From Pseudomonas batumici (lineage in GTDB: Bacteria; Pseudomonadota; Gammaproteobacteria; Pseudomonadales; Pseudomonadaceae), in the NCBI RefSeq assembly GCF_000820515.1, contig NZ_JXDG01000020.1, positions 62,001 to 126,000 on the forward strand: a stretch of 64,000 nucleotides of DNA, read 5' to 3'. The translations under genes and the position numbers were made by a program. The notes below the pieces were generated by a model, which worked only from the letters and a program-made list of their open reading frames with translations, searched no databases and was not told the DNA's origin. Shown in pieces: positions 8,201 through 17,040 of the stretch (positions are counted from its first letter, which is position 1; the number at the start of each line of letters is the position of its first letter).

Positions 8201-10228
8201 TCAGTCGGAAAAGCCGGTTACCAACAATGGCGCGCGCTGCTTCTGTTCCTGTCCCCCACCGACGAGTGCTTTGCCCCGTCGTGACGAGGGCAGCGCTTGT
8301 TCCACCGCCCCAGGCAACAGTGGCCCCTTGATCCGCGGCCCCGAACCGATGCCCGCATCCTCGTTCGCCTCGGGCCCGTTCAAGGTGATGCCGTTGCCGT
8401 CGAGCTTGATGAAGTGTTCGCCGACCTTGAGGGTCAACTCCTCTCCCGCGTCGATCACCCCCTTGACCCCGGCCCGCAGGTGGATTTCCTGCCCGGCTTC
8501 GATGAAATAACCGAGCCCGGTCTTCACCTGCAGGCTATTGCCGACCATCAGGCTGTCATCCCCTTTTACCTCGACGCGGCGGTCCTGGTGGACGGTGTGG
8601 TGTTCCTCCGCCTGAAACTCGGCGTAGCTGTTGGCACCGATGCTTTCATGCCGTTCATGGCCGACCTGCACATGCTGGTCGTGTTCGATGTGCTGCTCAA
8701 AATCCCGCTGGGCATGTAGGTAGATCTGTTCCTCGCCCTTGCGGTCTTCGATACGGACTTCATTGCTGCCGCCACCGCCCGGGCTGCTCAGGCTCTTGAA
8801 CACGCTGCGGGTCTTGTGCGCCGGTAGCGGGTAGGGCGCTTGCTGTACCGCGTTGTTCAGGCAACCGACGACCAGCGGCTGATCTGGGTCGCCTTCCAGA
8901 AAGGTCACCAGCACTTCCATGCCGACCCGGGGCAGGGTGATGGTGCCATGACCGGGACCGGCCCAGCCGGACGCCACCCGCAACCAGCAACTGCTCCGTT
9001 CACCGGTTTCGTCCGAACGATCCCAGTGAAACCTCACCTTTACTCGACCGTATTCGTCGCAGTGGATCTCTTCTCCGGGCGGGCCGGTGACGATGGCGGT
9101 CTGGGCATTGAGGCGACGGGATTCGCGCATGTGCAGCGGCGGACGAAAGAACACATCCCACGGCGTGGCGAGAAAGCTGTTGCGGTAGCCCTGGCGGAAA
9201 TCGCCGTCGGTATGGGGCGCAGTTGCTGTCGACTCCTCCAGCACCTGTGGCTGCCTGCCTTCGTGGGTCAGCTGGGTCAGTAGCCAGAGAGCGTTCCAGT
9301 CCGGCTGTGGGTGGTCGGTCAGGGGCAGGAAGTGTCCACTGGCCAGCCGTGGTTCATTGCTCTGGCCCGAGGCCTGTCGGTAGTCGCTACGATGGCTTTC
9401 CAACTGGCGCCGGTTGCGCTGTCGGCCGTGTTCGTCGCTCCTGTAGCGACCCGGGTAGCGGTAATCCTCGAGGTCCGGCTGGGGCAGGGGATGGAACACG
9501 CAGGCGCTGCTTTCCAGCCCCGCGCCGGGGTGTTCGAAGTCGTAGTCACGCAAGGTCGCCCGGGTGCTGCGTGTCTCCAGGCGCAGGTCGAAGGCGGTGA
9601 TGCCAGGTCGTTGCGCGACCCTGCCGTTGTCCGGCCGGTACGGCACACTGTCGGGCAGTGGACGGAAGTAGGTCTGGTCATCGCCGAAGGCCAGGTGATG
9701 ACCCTGCGGACTGTGCTGGAAGTGATAGTGCAGGCCGTCCTCTTCGCACAGGCGCTGGATGAAATCCAGGTCGGACTCGTTGTACTGCACGCAGTATTCG
9801 CGAGTCGGCAAGGGCTGGGCGAGGTTGAAGCTGAAGGCATTGCCGAGGATGCCGTGCTCCTTGAGCACCTGGACGACGATCTGCGGCACGCTCTGGTTCT
9901 GGAAGATGCGCCGGTTGAAACGGTGGCCCAGATAGGTCAGCTGCGGAACCAGCGTGAGCTGATAGTGCGTCCAGCGCTGGCCGGTGTCGCCCTGGCCGAT
10001 GCCGTAGACCTGGCCGTGAATACCCGTACCAGCTTCGTTGAAAGCGAGAAAGCCCTGTCGGTGCAACAGATCGTCGAGGTTGAGGTCCGGGTGCCGGCTG
10101 ACCAGTTCCAGTTCGAAGCGGTAGGGTTGGCTGATGGCCTCCGTGCCCTTGAACGCCAGGACTTCAAGCCCGTGCTCGAAACCCGGGAGGCTGAAGGTGA
10201 AGCGGGGTTGATTCGCCGAGGTGAACAT
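8201..10228 (-). CDS. vgrG: Type VI secretion tip protein VgrG (orphan)
   Basis: 675 aa from ATG 10228; AGGAGG lies eight bases upstream. VgrG trimers form the puncturing tip of the type VI secretion tube and carry effectors. Domain order: gp27-like (about 5-330, starting FTFSLPGFEHGLEVLAFKG), gp5 OB-fold (about 380-470, with DEYGRVKVRFHWDR and LPRVGMEVLVTFLEGDPDQPLVVG), then a beta-helical repeat region (about 490-640, with VKTGLGYFIEAGQEIHLRAG). The short C-terminal tail has no recognisable effector domain. No T6SS structural gene, adaptor or cargo gene follows: the stop lies 23 bp from the convergent neighbour. It is therefore an orphan vgrG whose usual downstream effector slot is empty. 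Confidence 0.93.
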   Translation of the reverse strand: MFTSANQPRFTFSLPGFEHGLEVLAFKGTEAISQPYRFELELVSRHPDLNLDDLLHRQGFLAFNEAGTGIHGQVYGIGQGDTGQRWTHYQLTLVPQLTYLGHRFNRRIFQNQSVPQIVVQVLKEHGILGNAFSFNLAQPLPTREYCVQYNESDLDFIQRLCEEDGLHYHFQHSPQGHHLAFGDDQTYFRPLPDSVPYRPDNGRVAQRPGITAFDLRLETRSTRATLRDYDFEHPGAGLESSACVFHPLPQPDLEDYRYPGRYRSDEHGRQRNRRQLESHRSDYRQASGQSNEPRLASGHFLPLTDHPQPDWNALWLLTQLTHEGRQPQVLEESTATAPHTDGDFRQGYRNSFLATPWDVFFRPPLHMRESRRLNAQTAIVTGPPGEEIHCDEYGRVKVRFHWDRSDETGERSSCWLRVASGWAGPGHGTITLPRVGMEVLVTFLEGDPDQPLVVGCLNNAVQQAPYPLPAHKTRSVFKSLSSPGGGGSNEVRIEDRKGEEQIYLHAQRDFEQHIEHDQHVQVGHERHESIGANSYAEFQAEEHHTVHQDRRVEVKGDDSLMVGNSLQVKTGLGYFIEAGQEIHLRAGVKGVIDAGEELTLKVGEHFIKLDGNGITLNGPEANEDAGIGSGPRIKGPLLPGAVEQALPSSRRGKALVGGGQEQKQRAPLLVTGFSD

Positions 10229-10773
10229 CCGTTGTTCCTCCTGCAAGGGGAAAGCACGGAGTCTGGACCTGTCGGTAGTAGTGTTGAAGGGTGGAAAACA
10301 AAATCAGAATCAGGCTACAAGGCCCTGCTTTGGCGGGTTGTAGGGCGATGTAGGAGTAATGGTCAAAGCCTTGCAGGATCGTGCCGATGAACTGGCGCCG
10401 CGCCTGGGGTATTCGTTTCAGACCTTGATCGGGGAGATTCGGCTGGCGACTTGTGTGGGTGGTGGTTGTGCCTGAGAGAAAAACGGCTATTCAATTGTTG
10501 CAATTAATTTCGGGTGAAATATTCCTGGATGACAGCAAGTCCTACAAGGAAATCGCCATTTAGAGCTGTTGCTCTCAACGGTGCGCTACACATGTTGTGT
10601 GAACTATCTTACATGTCGATTTTTTCAGGGCGAATTAAATCACTTTGGCGCGTTCTTGCCCCGTGTTAAAAATTGACAAGGTTGAAGATGTCTATCTAAA
10701 TTGGAATTGTCCAGTGCGCGGTCGGACAAAATAAACAGTGGGGAAATGCACATGAAAACGAAAGGGCGAAATC
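10229..10773. other. Gene-free spacer between vgrG and the HDO-like gene
   Basis: 545 bp. It contains the diverged second copy of the neighbour's 3' end (10368-10461); beyond about 10480 base composition drops sharply to AT-rich and stays so until about 12660. No RNA gene or convincing promoter was recognised, although promoters for both divergent genes must lie here. Confidence 0.6.
10368..10461 (+). pseudogene. 94-bp direct repeat, copy 2: orphaned 3' remnant of the spermidine-synthase-like gene
   Basis: Reads in frame as [20 protein letters not shown] and onward, matching the last about 28 codons of the gene ending at 8177, with 11 mismatches and no gap in 94 bases. The stop codon equivalent has changed (TGA to TGT), so the frame continues into GGGCA before stopping. 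There is no start codon or upstream coding part. It shows that the vgrG segment lies between two versions of this gene end. Confidence 0.85.
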
Positions 10774-11757
10774 ATGAGCTCAGCATCATTGCAAAGTCGC
10801 TTCGAAATATTTGAACAAAACAAGTCGATGCAACAGTTTGGTGAAATTTTTATTGAGGCGTTAACCCGTCATCTCAGAAATTTAAATATACCAGGTCGAG
10901 CTATATTCGACAATTTCCAGAGAGGGGCCATATCCGCGCAGGTTGATCAAATAGCTGAGATTCAGAATGCGATGCGCGAAGTACTTTGCCATCCGACCAC
11001 TCAAGAAGCTCAGACCTACGCCGAAAATACATTTAAAGCCTTTCTCAAAAAAGACAAGGCAGATTCTGGTGTTTTGAAATTTTTCAATGGATGGAATGAA
11101 ACCCACAAAACAACCAGCTTGGTCTCCGCCAAAATTATCATGCGTTTATCTGCGGACGCTCTATCCGTATCTGCCGAAAAGCGAGCTGGATACCATAACG
11201 TTATGGCACACATGCATGAGGTTGCGAAAGATGATTTCGGCCTCGGGCACAAAGGACATGATGGCATGTACGATTATATGACGGCGGCCTTTGGTGCGGC
11301 TGGATGGGTAGAGAGTCAGTATAAAGTTGATGAGTGTGAAAGGTTCTCTGCATTCCTCTACGCGACTGGCGTAGCGGAACATACATCCCCCATGAATTCT
11401 ATTGAACATAAACAATCCATCATGGATGCTATGATGGTCTCCATCGCTTCAGAGCTTTGGAATGGACGAGAATATAATTTTCTCGCTCAATACATTGAGA
11501 AAAAACTTCTTTCTTTCAATCCCTTGTTGAGCAGCAGCGTTCAAAACCTGCGAAATGCAAAAGGATATGTATTGGGCCATGCTGGAGAAGTAGAAAACAA
11601 GCACGGCCTACATGCTTTGGCTGCAGCACAAACTTATGGCCGAACGGTAGACCTAAAATTTGAGGTTGATCGCCTACAAGAAATAATGCTCGATTACAAT
11701 CAGCGTGTCGGAAAAGCATTCAATTTTTTGCATGCGGCTTTGACCTCGACAAGCTGA
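10774..11757 (+). CDS. Probable heme-oxygenase-like diiron oxidase/oxygenase (HDO) family protein
   Basis: 327 aa, almost entirely helical. I do not know a named homologue. The centre reads HEVAKDDFGLGHKGHDGMY (residues 148-166) followed by DYMTAAFGAAGW, which fits the HDO pattern of an acidic residue, glycines and a histidine (Asp154, His162) leading into an L/G-rich helix. A second acidic ligand candidate is Glu227 (IASELWNGREY). The third helix has GHAGEVENKHGLHAL (His269, Glu272/Glu274, His277), resembling the HDO motif H-x3-D-x2-H but with one extra residue between the first His and the acid. HDOs (UndA, BesC, CADD, SznF types) use a labile diiron site and O2 for N-oxygenation or C-C cleavage. 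Base composition is much more AT-rich than the flanks, indicating transfer. A TauE/SafE-like permease gene follows 102 bp downstream. Confidence 0.55.
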   Translation: MSSASLQSRFEIFEQNKSMQQFGEIFIEALTRHLRNLNIPGRAIFDNFQRGAISAQVDQIAEIQNAMREVLCHPTTQEAQTYAENTFKAFLKKDKADSGVLKFFNGWNETHKTTSLVSAKIIMRLSADALSVSAEKRAGYHNVMAHMHEVAKDDFGLGHKGHDGMYDYMTAAFGAAGWVESQYKVDECERFSAFLYATGVAEHTSPMNSIEHKQSIMDAMMVSIASELWNGREYNFLAQYIEKKLLSFNPLLSSSVQNLRNAKGYVLGHAGEVENKHGLHALAAAQTYGRTVDLKFEVDRLQEIMLDYNQRVGKAFNFLHAALTSTS

Positions 11758-11859
11758 TGTGTCAGTGATACTCATCCTGGATCCTCGTATATCCAAGCCC
11801 CAATGGATAGGACTTCGTAATGCCTAGTAAAGAACGCCAATCCTGGCTGGATACTTTAT

Positions 11860-12627
11860 ATGGACTTTGAGTATTCCTTAATTGCGTTAGGTGTTTTTGC
11901 TTTTTGCGGTGGCTTGATTGATGCAGCCGTTGGCGGAGGTGGACTTGTACAGCTGCCAGCACTTTTACACGCTTTACCCCAATACAGCTTGGCTACGGTT
12001 TTTGGAACCAATAAGCTATCTGTTTTAGCGGGTAACTTCTCTTCCATATTCACCTATCTCAAAAGAATAAAAATCATATGGAGGCTTATGCTTCCGACTA
12101 TGATTTCAGCTTTTATATTTGCCTTCTTTGGCGCGCTCTCTGTTTCGCTCGTTCCAAAGAGGCTTATGGAGTATGTTGCTTTTTTTATTTTGATAGTGAT
12201 GGCTGTTTATACTTTTGTAAAAAAAGATTTGGGTCGAGTCGGTTGTGATATTCAAATTGGAAAGAAAGAAACGCTGCTGGGGATTTTCTTTGGCGGATTA
12301 ATCGGTTTTTATGATGGTGTGTTCGGGCCTGGTAGCGGCAGCCTTCTACTTTTTATTTTTGTAAGATATTTTGGGTTCGATTTTCTAAATGCATCAGCTT
12401 CAGCAAAGCTGGTTAATTTAGGAACATTTAGCGCGGCGCTAATATTTTTTATCCCGTCGGGTAATGTTTTATGGGGGATAGGTGGAGTCGTTGCTGTGTG
12501 CAATATTGCAGGCTCTATTGCTGGGGTTTTTTTAGCGCTGCGTTATGGGAGTGGCTTTATTCGAATATTCTTTTTGATTTTACTTGTTTTTCTCATTGGG
12601 AGGATGGGGGTGTCCATATTCTTATAA
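11860..12627 (+). CDS. TauE/SafE (YfcA-type) membrane permease
   Basis: 255 aa with about eight membrane segments. It carries the two half-repeat signatures of the family: GGLIDAAVGGGGLVQLPAL (residues 17-35) and GFYDGVFGPGSGSLLLF (149-165). YfcA-like members are putative exporters or importers of small organic or sulfur anions. It is low in GC like its upstream neighbour and in the same orientation, so the two were probably acquired together; the permease may move the substrate or product of the HDO-like enzyme. The ribosome site is weak. It ends 33 bp before the convergent fhlB-like gene. Confidence 0.85.
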   Translation: MDFEYSLIALGVFAFCGGLIDAAVGGGGLVQLPALLHALPQYSLATVFGTNKLSVLAGNFSSIFTYLKRIKIIWRLMLPTMISAFIFAFFGALSVSLVPKRLMEYVAFFILIVMAVYTFVKKDLGRVGCDIQIGKKETLLGIFFGGLIGFYDGVFGPGSGSLLLFIFVRYFGFDFLNASASAKLVNLGTFSAALIFFIPSGNVLWGIGGVVAVCNIAGSIAGVFLALRYGSGFIRIFFLILLVFLIGRMGVSIFL

Positions 12628-12660
12628 GTCAATCTTGCGCGCTGTGAATGATTTTCTGAA

Positions 12661-12990
12661 TCAGTAATCCTCCCCACGCTCAGTAATATCTTTCTCTATC
12701 GGCGGTGCATTGGGATCCTGGCCTGCCGGGAATTTTCCCTTGAGGTTCCAGGCAAAGGCGATGATCTCGGCGATGGTCCGGTACAGCTCTTGCGGAATGC
12801 TGTCGCCCAACTCCATCCGCGCCAGCAGTTTCACCAGCTCGGCATTCTCGTAGATCGGTACTTCATAGTCCCGGGCCAGCTTGAGGATGGCTTCGGCCAG
12901 TTCCTCGTCGCCCTTGGCGGTGAGGGTCGGGGCTTGCTGGCCGTCGTACTTGAGGGCAATGGCCTGGCGTGGGGTGTTGGGATTCTTCAT
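12661..12990 (-). CDS. FlhB C-terminal-domain-like protein (FhlB family)
   Basis: 109 aa from ATG 12990. The protein corresponds to the cytoplasmic FlhB/YscU substrate-specificity domain only: RQAIALKYDGQQAPTLTAKGDEELAEAILKLARDYEVPIYENAELV matches the region just after the NPTH self-cleavage site of FlhB, but the membrane part and NPTH are absent. Such FhlB-like proteins are thought to stand in for the FlhB C-terminal part in flagellar export switching. It overlaps the fliK-like gene by four bases (ATGA), so the two are translationally coupled. Confidence 0.85.
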   Translation of the reverse strand: MKNPNTPRQAIALKYDGQQAPTLTAKGDEELAEAILKLARDYEVPIYENAELVKLLARMELGDSIPQELYRTIAEIIAFAWNLKGKFPAGQDPNAPPIEKDITERGEDY

Positions 12991-14567
12991 GCGGTTTCGT
13001 CGACCCAGCGTTGTTCCAGTCGGGTTTGATTGCCCTGGGGCGGAGTGCCTTGATGGCAATCGAGATCGCTGACATTCAGGCCCGAGGCGCGCAGGCGCTC
13101 GCGCAGCTCGCCCAATTGGCTGGCGATCAGGCTGGCGGTGTAGGGGCGTTCGGCCCACAACTGGCTGGACAGGCTGCCGCGCACCAGCTGGGCCTGGACT
13201 TGCAAGGGGCCCAGCGGTTCGAGGTCGAAGGCCAGTTCCACCCGCCACAGTTGTTCTTTCTGCTCGCGCTTCTCGTGTTTTTCCTGCTGCGCTTGCTGCT
13301 CCTTTTCCTCATGCTGGATCTTGATCTGCAAGGGCACGATGTCGTGCAGGTTGCGCATGGGAATTTCCAGTTGCCAGGTGGTCTGCAGATTGCCCTCGGG
13401 TGTGCGCCCGGTCTGCTCCAGGCTCGACAGTTGATGGGTTTGCAGGCGCGAAACGGCGGCGGCCGCCAGGCGCAGGAGGTTTTCCAGGTCGCCTTCGCCA
13501 GCGAGGCTTTGCAGCAAGCGCGACGGCAGCGGAAAGCTGATCGGCTGGGTGGACTCGCCGACCTGGCCGAGCGTGCCCAGGGCGCTGCGGACAAAGCCCG
13601 GCAGCGCGCGGGCGAGCATGCTGGCGGTGGCCCCGGGGTCGAAGCCCGGGCCACCAGGCACTTGCGGCATGATCTGGGCGATCAGGCGCAGCAGGTTGCT
13701 TTTGAGGTCTGGTGTCAGGGCCGGGTTTTGCCCTTGCAACAGATTGGCCTCCAGGAACAGCCCGCTGTTCTGCAGGGCCTGGGCCAGGCCTTTGGGATTG
13801 CTCAACTGATGGATGTCGGGCAGGTCCGCCAGCAGGGTGTTGATGGCCGCCCGCAGGTCGTCGGGCAACTCGGCGTCGCGGGGCAGGTTCTGCAGGGTGC
13901 TGATCAGGCTGTCCAGAGAACCCTGGCGACCTTGCTGGGTGATCAGTTGCCGGGCCACCGCCAGTTGGTCCTGGCGGGCGGCAAGCGGCACCAGGCTCAG
14001 GCTCTGCGAGCTTTGCACCTGGGCGCTGAGCAGGCTGCCGAGGCGCAGCGGTTGCGGGCTGTCGAGGGTCAGGGTGGTGCCACTCAGGACCGTATTGAGC
14101 AGGGTCACCAGCGAGCGATAGACCGCCGGCTGTCCGGGGACTTGTGGCAGTGCCTGGGTGGTCATGACCTTGCCTTGCAGCAGGGTGCCGACCGGCAGTT
14201 GCGTGGTGTCCAGGCGGGTCAGCGCGGCGACGCTGGCGCTCAGGGCCTGCTGCACGGTGATGGCCAGGTTGCCGGGCGACGGTTGGGTCACGACAACACT
14301 GGCGCCTTGCGGCAACGGCTGGTTGCTGCTGGCCTGCACCATGGTCTGGCGACCGTTGTCGGTGGTGACCTTGAGCAACAGCTGGAAGGTCTGGTCGGTT
14401 TGGTCGGTTTGCTTGAGGGAGAGGACTTCGGCCTGGGCACTCTGTCCGGGGGCGATCAGGCCTTCCAGCGGCGGTGTCAGCTGCAGCAGTTCGCTGGCCA
14501 GCAGCATCGGACGGCTGTTGGCCGGGATCAGCTGGGGCACGGGGAGGATGGTGAATTCGCCTGTCAT
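12987..14567 (-). CDS. FliK-like flagellar hook-length control protein
   Basis: 526 aa, rich in Q, L and S, with a long low-complexity N-terminal ruler-like part and a conserved C-terminal domain (about 400-520: LWRVELAFDLEPLGPLQVQAQLVRGSL, SQLGELRERLRASGLNVSDLDC) typical of FliK Hook-length control domains. A charged EKEQQAQQEKHEKREQKEQ stretch precedes that domain. Coupling to the FlhB-like gene supports a role in the hook-to-filament export switch. It lies outside the main flagellar cluster and may be an accessory second FliK. Confidence 0.82.
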   Translation of the reverse strand: MTGEFTILPVPQLIPANSRPMLLASELLQLTPPLEGLIAPGQSAQAEVLSLKQTDQTDQTFQLLLKVTTDNGRQTMVQASSNQPLPQGASVVVTQPSPGNLAITVQQALSASVAALTRLDTTQLPVGTLLQGKVMTTQALPQVPGQPAVYRSLVTLLNTVLSGTTLTLDSPQPLRLGSLLSAQVQSSQSLSLVPLAARQDQLAVARQLITQQGRQGSLDSLISTLQNLPRDAELPDDLRAAINTLLADLPDIHQLSNPKGLAQALQNSGLFLEANLLQGQNPALTPDLKSNLLRLIAQIMPQVPGGPGFDPGATASMLARALPGFVRSALGTLGQVGESTQPISFPLPSRLLQSLAGEGDLENLLRLAAAAVSRLQTHQLSSLEQTGRTPEGNLQTTWQLEIPMRNLHDIVPLQIKIQHEEKEQQAQQEKHEKREQKEQLWRVELAFDLEPLGPLQVQAQLVRGSLSSQLWAERPYTASLIASQLGELRERLRASGLNVSDLDCHQGTPPQGNQTRLEQRWVDETA

Positions 14568-14762
14568 CGGGTCGCAGCCTGTCGAAATAGCCCTCTTTGG
14601 AGTAAGGCATCACATGTATAATGCGCTGCCATCCCCGAAAGTGTGTCCAAAATAGCGCAAAAATTGACACAGCTCTGTGGGGCGAGCTGCAAAAGCATTT
14701 ATTCTGCTTCACTTTAACGGCTGCACCCGTGCCGACTTGAACTGTAAAAAGGCCTCGATCAT
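14568..14762. promoter_or_regulatory. Divergent promoter region fliK-like / ccm operon
   Basis: 195-bp gap between divergent units. A consensus -10 hexamer TATAAT lies at 14617-14622 on the plus strand, about 140 bp before ccmA, with no good -35 at normal spacing. The assignment to the ccm operon is a guess from position. Confidence 0.35.
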
Positions 14763-15398
14763 TTGACCAGCCCTCTTCTAGAAGCCTTGGCGCTCGCCTG
14801 TGAGCGGGACGGGCGGATGCTCTTCGAGCACCTCGAGTTGCAGCTGCGTCCCGGCGATATGTTGCAGATCAGCGGTCCCAACGGCAGCGGCAAGACCAGC
14901 CTGTTGCGCCTGCTGGCCGGCCTGATGCAACCGACCGCCGGCGAGGTGCGACTCAACGGGCAACCCTTGAATGCCCAGCGCAGCGAGCTGGCGCGCATGC
15001 TGTTGTGGATCGGTCACGCCGCCGGGATCAAGGATCTGCTCACTGCCGAAGAGAACCTGCGCTGGTTGTGTGCCCTGCATCAGCCGGCCGGGCGCGAGGC
15101 GATCTGGCAAGCCCTGGCGGCGGTCGGGCTGCGTGGTTTCGAAGATGTCTCGTGCCATACCCTGTCCGCCGGCCAGCAGCGTCGCGTGGCCCTGGCCCGG
15201 CTGCACCTGGACAGCCCGCCACTGTGGATTCTCGACGAGCCTTTCACCGCCCTGGACAAGCAGGGTGTCGCCGAGCTCGAAGAACACCTGGCCGGTCATT
15301 GCGAGCGCGGTGGCATGGTCGTGCTGACCACTCACCACACGCTGGCCCGGGTGCCGGGCGGTTACCGCGATCTCGACCTGGGGCGGTGGGCCGCATGA
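14763..15398 (+). CDS. ccmA: Cytochrome c biogenesis heme-exporter ATPase CcmA
   Basis: 211 aa, starting at TTG 14763, since no ATG or GTG fits the conserved start [20 protein letters not shown] ATPase with Walker [10 protein letters not shown] (near 38), signature LSAGQQRR (near 134) and Walker [13 protein letters not shown]. With CcmB, CcmC and CcmD it releases holo-CcmE after heme loading in system I cytochrome c maturation. First gene of the operon; it overlaps ccmB by four bases. Confidence 0.96.
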   Translation: MTSPLLEALALACERDGRMLFEHLELQLRPGDMLQISGPNGSGKTSLLRLLAGLMQPTAGEVRLNGQPLNAQRSELARMLLWIGHAAGIKDLLTAEENLRWLCALHQPAGREAIWQALAAVGLRGFEDVSCHTLSAGQQRRVALARLHLDSPPLWILDEPFTALDKQGVAELEEHLAGHCERGGMVVLTTHHTLARVPGGYRDLDLGRWAA

Positions 15399-16063
15399 GT
15401 GTCTTCGGCCTGTTGTTCGCCCGCGAAGCGCGCCTGCTGTTCCGTCGTCCGGCGGAGCTGGCCAATCCGCTGGTGTTCTTCGCCATTGTAGTGGCGCTGT
15501 TCCCGCTGGCGGTCGGCCCCGAGACAAATATGTTGCAAACTTTGTCTCCGGGACTGGTCTGGGTCGCGGCCCTGTTGTCCGTCCTGCTCTCGCTGGATGG
15601 GCTTTTCCGCAGCGATTTCGAGGACGGTTCGCTGGAACAGTGGGTCCTTTCGCCGCACCCCCTGGCCCTTCTGGTCTTGGCCAAGGTACTGGCACACTGG
15701 GTTTTTTCCGGCCTGGCCCTGGTCCTGCTCGCGCCCTTGCTGGCGCTGATGCTCGGTTTGCCCGGCGCCTGCTTGCCGGTGCTGCTGTTATCGCTACTCT
15801 TGGGTACGCCGGTGTTGAGTCTGCTTGGTGCGGTGGGCGCAGCCCTGACGGTGGGATTGAAGCGCGGTGGCCTGTTACTGGCCCTGCTGATCCTGCCGCT
15901 GTACATCCCGGTACTGATTCTCGGCAGCGGGGCCTTGCAGGCCGCGTTGCAGGGCATGCCGGCCACGGGGTACCTGCTCTGGCTGGGCAGCCTGGCCGCC
16001 CTGGCGGTGACCCTGACACCTTTTGCAATAGCGGCTGGCCTGAAGATCAGCGTCGGCGAATAA
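15395..16063 (+). CDS. ccmB: Heme exporter protein CcmB
   Basis: 222 aa with six hydrophobic segments. The N-terminus [26 protein letters not shown] and the [16 protein letters not shown] block are characteristic. It is the membrane partner of CcmA in the CcmABCD complex of the inner membrane. ATG overlaps the ccmA stop (ATGA). A 48-bp gap separates it from ccmC. Confidence 0.95.
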   Translation: MSVFGLLFAREARLLFRRPAELANPLVFFAIVVALFPLAVGPETNMLQTLSPGLVWVAALLSVLLSLDGLFRSDFEDGSLEQWVLSPHPLALLVLAKVLAHWVFSGLALVLLAPLLALMLGLPGACLPVLLLSLLLGTPVLSLLGAVGAALTVGLKRGGLLLALLILPLYIPVLILGSGALQAALQGMPATGYLLWLGSLAALAVTLTPFAIAAGLKISVGE

Positions 16064-16111
16064 TGAGGTCTGGTCGGTTGATGACCAGCAAAGACCCTTG
16101 GATGTACCGTG

Positions 16112-16867
16112 ATGAACTGGACTTGGTTTCATAAGCTGGGCTCGCCCAAATGGTTCTATGGCATCAGCGGGCGCCTGCTGCCCTGGCTGAGCGTGGCCGC
16201 CGTGCTGCTGATCGGCATCGGCGTGGTCTGGGGTCTGGCCTTCGCGCCGCCGGACTACCAGCAGGGCAACAGCTTTCGCATCATCTACATCCACGTGCCG
16301 GCGGCCATGCTGGCCCAGTCCTGCTATGTGATGCTGGCGGTCTGCGGTGTGGTGGGGCTGGTGTGGAAGATGAAACTGGCCGACGTCGCGTTGCAATGCG
16401 CCGCGCCCATCGGCGCCTGGATGACCGCGGTGGCGCTGGTCACCGGGGCCATCTGGGGCAAGCCGACCTGGGGCTCGTGGTGGGTCTGGGATGCGCGCCT
16501 GACCTCGATGCTGATCCTGCTGTTCCTCTATTTCGGCCTGATCGCCCTGGGCAACGCCATCAGCAATCGCGACAGTGCCGCCAAGGCCTGTGCGGTGCTG
16601 GCGATTGTCGGGGTGATCAATATTCCGATCATCAAGTACTCGGTGGAGTGGTGGAATACCCTGCACCAGGGCGCGACGTTCAGCCTGACCGAGAAACCGG
16701 CCATGCCCGCCGAAATGTGGCTGCCGCTGCTGCTGACGGTGCTCGGTTTCTACTGCTTCTTCGGCGCCGTGGTGTTGCTGCGCATGCGCCTCGAGGTGCT
16801 CAAGCGCGAGGCCCGGGCCAGTTGGGTCAAGACCGAAGTCCTGAACGAGCTGGGGGTGGCCCGATGA
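16112..16867 (+). CDS. ccmC: Heme-handling protein CcmC
   Basis: 251 aa from ATG 16112 (a GTG directly before it is possible). Six membrane helices with the tryptophan-rich WWD heme-binding motif [18 protein letters not shown] near residue 120 and flanking histidines ([16 protein letters not shown]). It transfers heme to the periplasmic chaperone CcmE. Overlaps ccmD by four bases. Confidence 0.96.
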   Translation: MNWTWFHKLGSPKWFYGISGRLLPWLSVAAVLLIGIGVVWGLAFAPPDYQQGNSFRIIYIHVPAAMLAQSCYVMLAVCGVVGLVWKMKLADVALQCAAPIGAWMTAVALVTGAIWGKPTWGSWWVWDARLTSMLILLFLYFGLIALGNAISNRDSAAKACAVLAIVGVINIPIIKYSVEWWNTLHQGATFSLTEKPAMPAEMWLPLLLTVLGFYCFFGAVVLLRMRLEVLKREARASWVKTEVLNELGVAR

Positions 16868-17040
16868 GTTTTGCCAGCTTCGGCGATTTTCTCGCCATGG
16901 GCCATCATGGTTTGTATGTCTGGTCGGCCTATGGCATCTGCCTGGCCGTGCTGGCCCTGAACGTCGCGGCGCCGATCCTGGCCCGTCGGCGTTACCTGCA
17001 ACAAGAGGCGCGTCGTCTGCGCCGGGAGAATGCCAAGTGA
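16864..17040 (+). CDS. ccmD: Heme exporter accessory protein CcmD
   Basis: 58 aa, too short for many gene lists but with a clear start (ATG 16864 overlapping the ccmC stop). One membrane helix ([22 protein letters not shown]) followed by a strongly basic tail, as in all CcmD. It helps holo-CcmE leave the CcmABC complex. Overlaps ccmE by four bases. Confidence 0.93.
   Translation: MSFASFGDFLAMGHHGLYVWSAYGICLAVLALNVAAPILARRRYLQQEARRLRRENAK

Noticed and set aside
10753..10815. 20-codon leader ORF overlapping the HDO-like gene start
   Set aside because: Has a plausible ribosome site but no recognisable leader-peptide features; too short to support.
14763..14765. TTG start of ccmA as a sign of a broken gene
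   Set aside because: The whole protein including the conserved N-terminus is intact, and rare starts are usual for this gene, so it is not treated as degraded.
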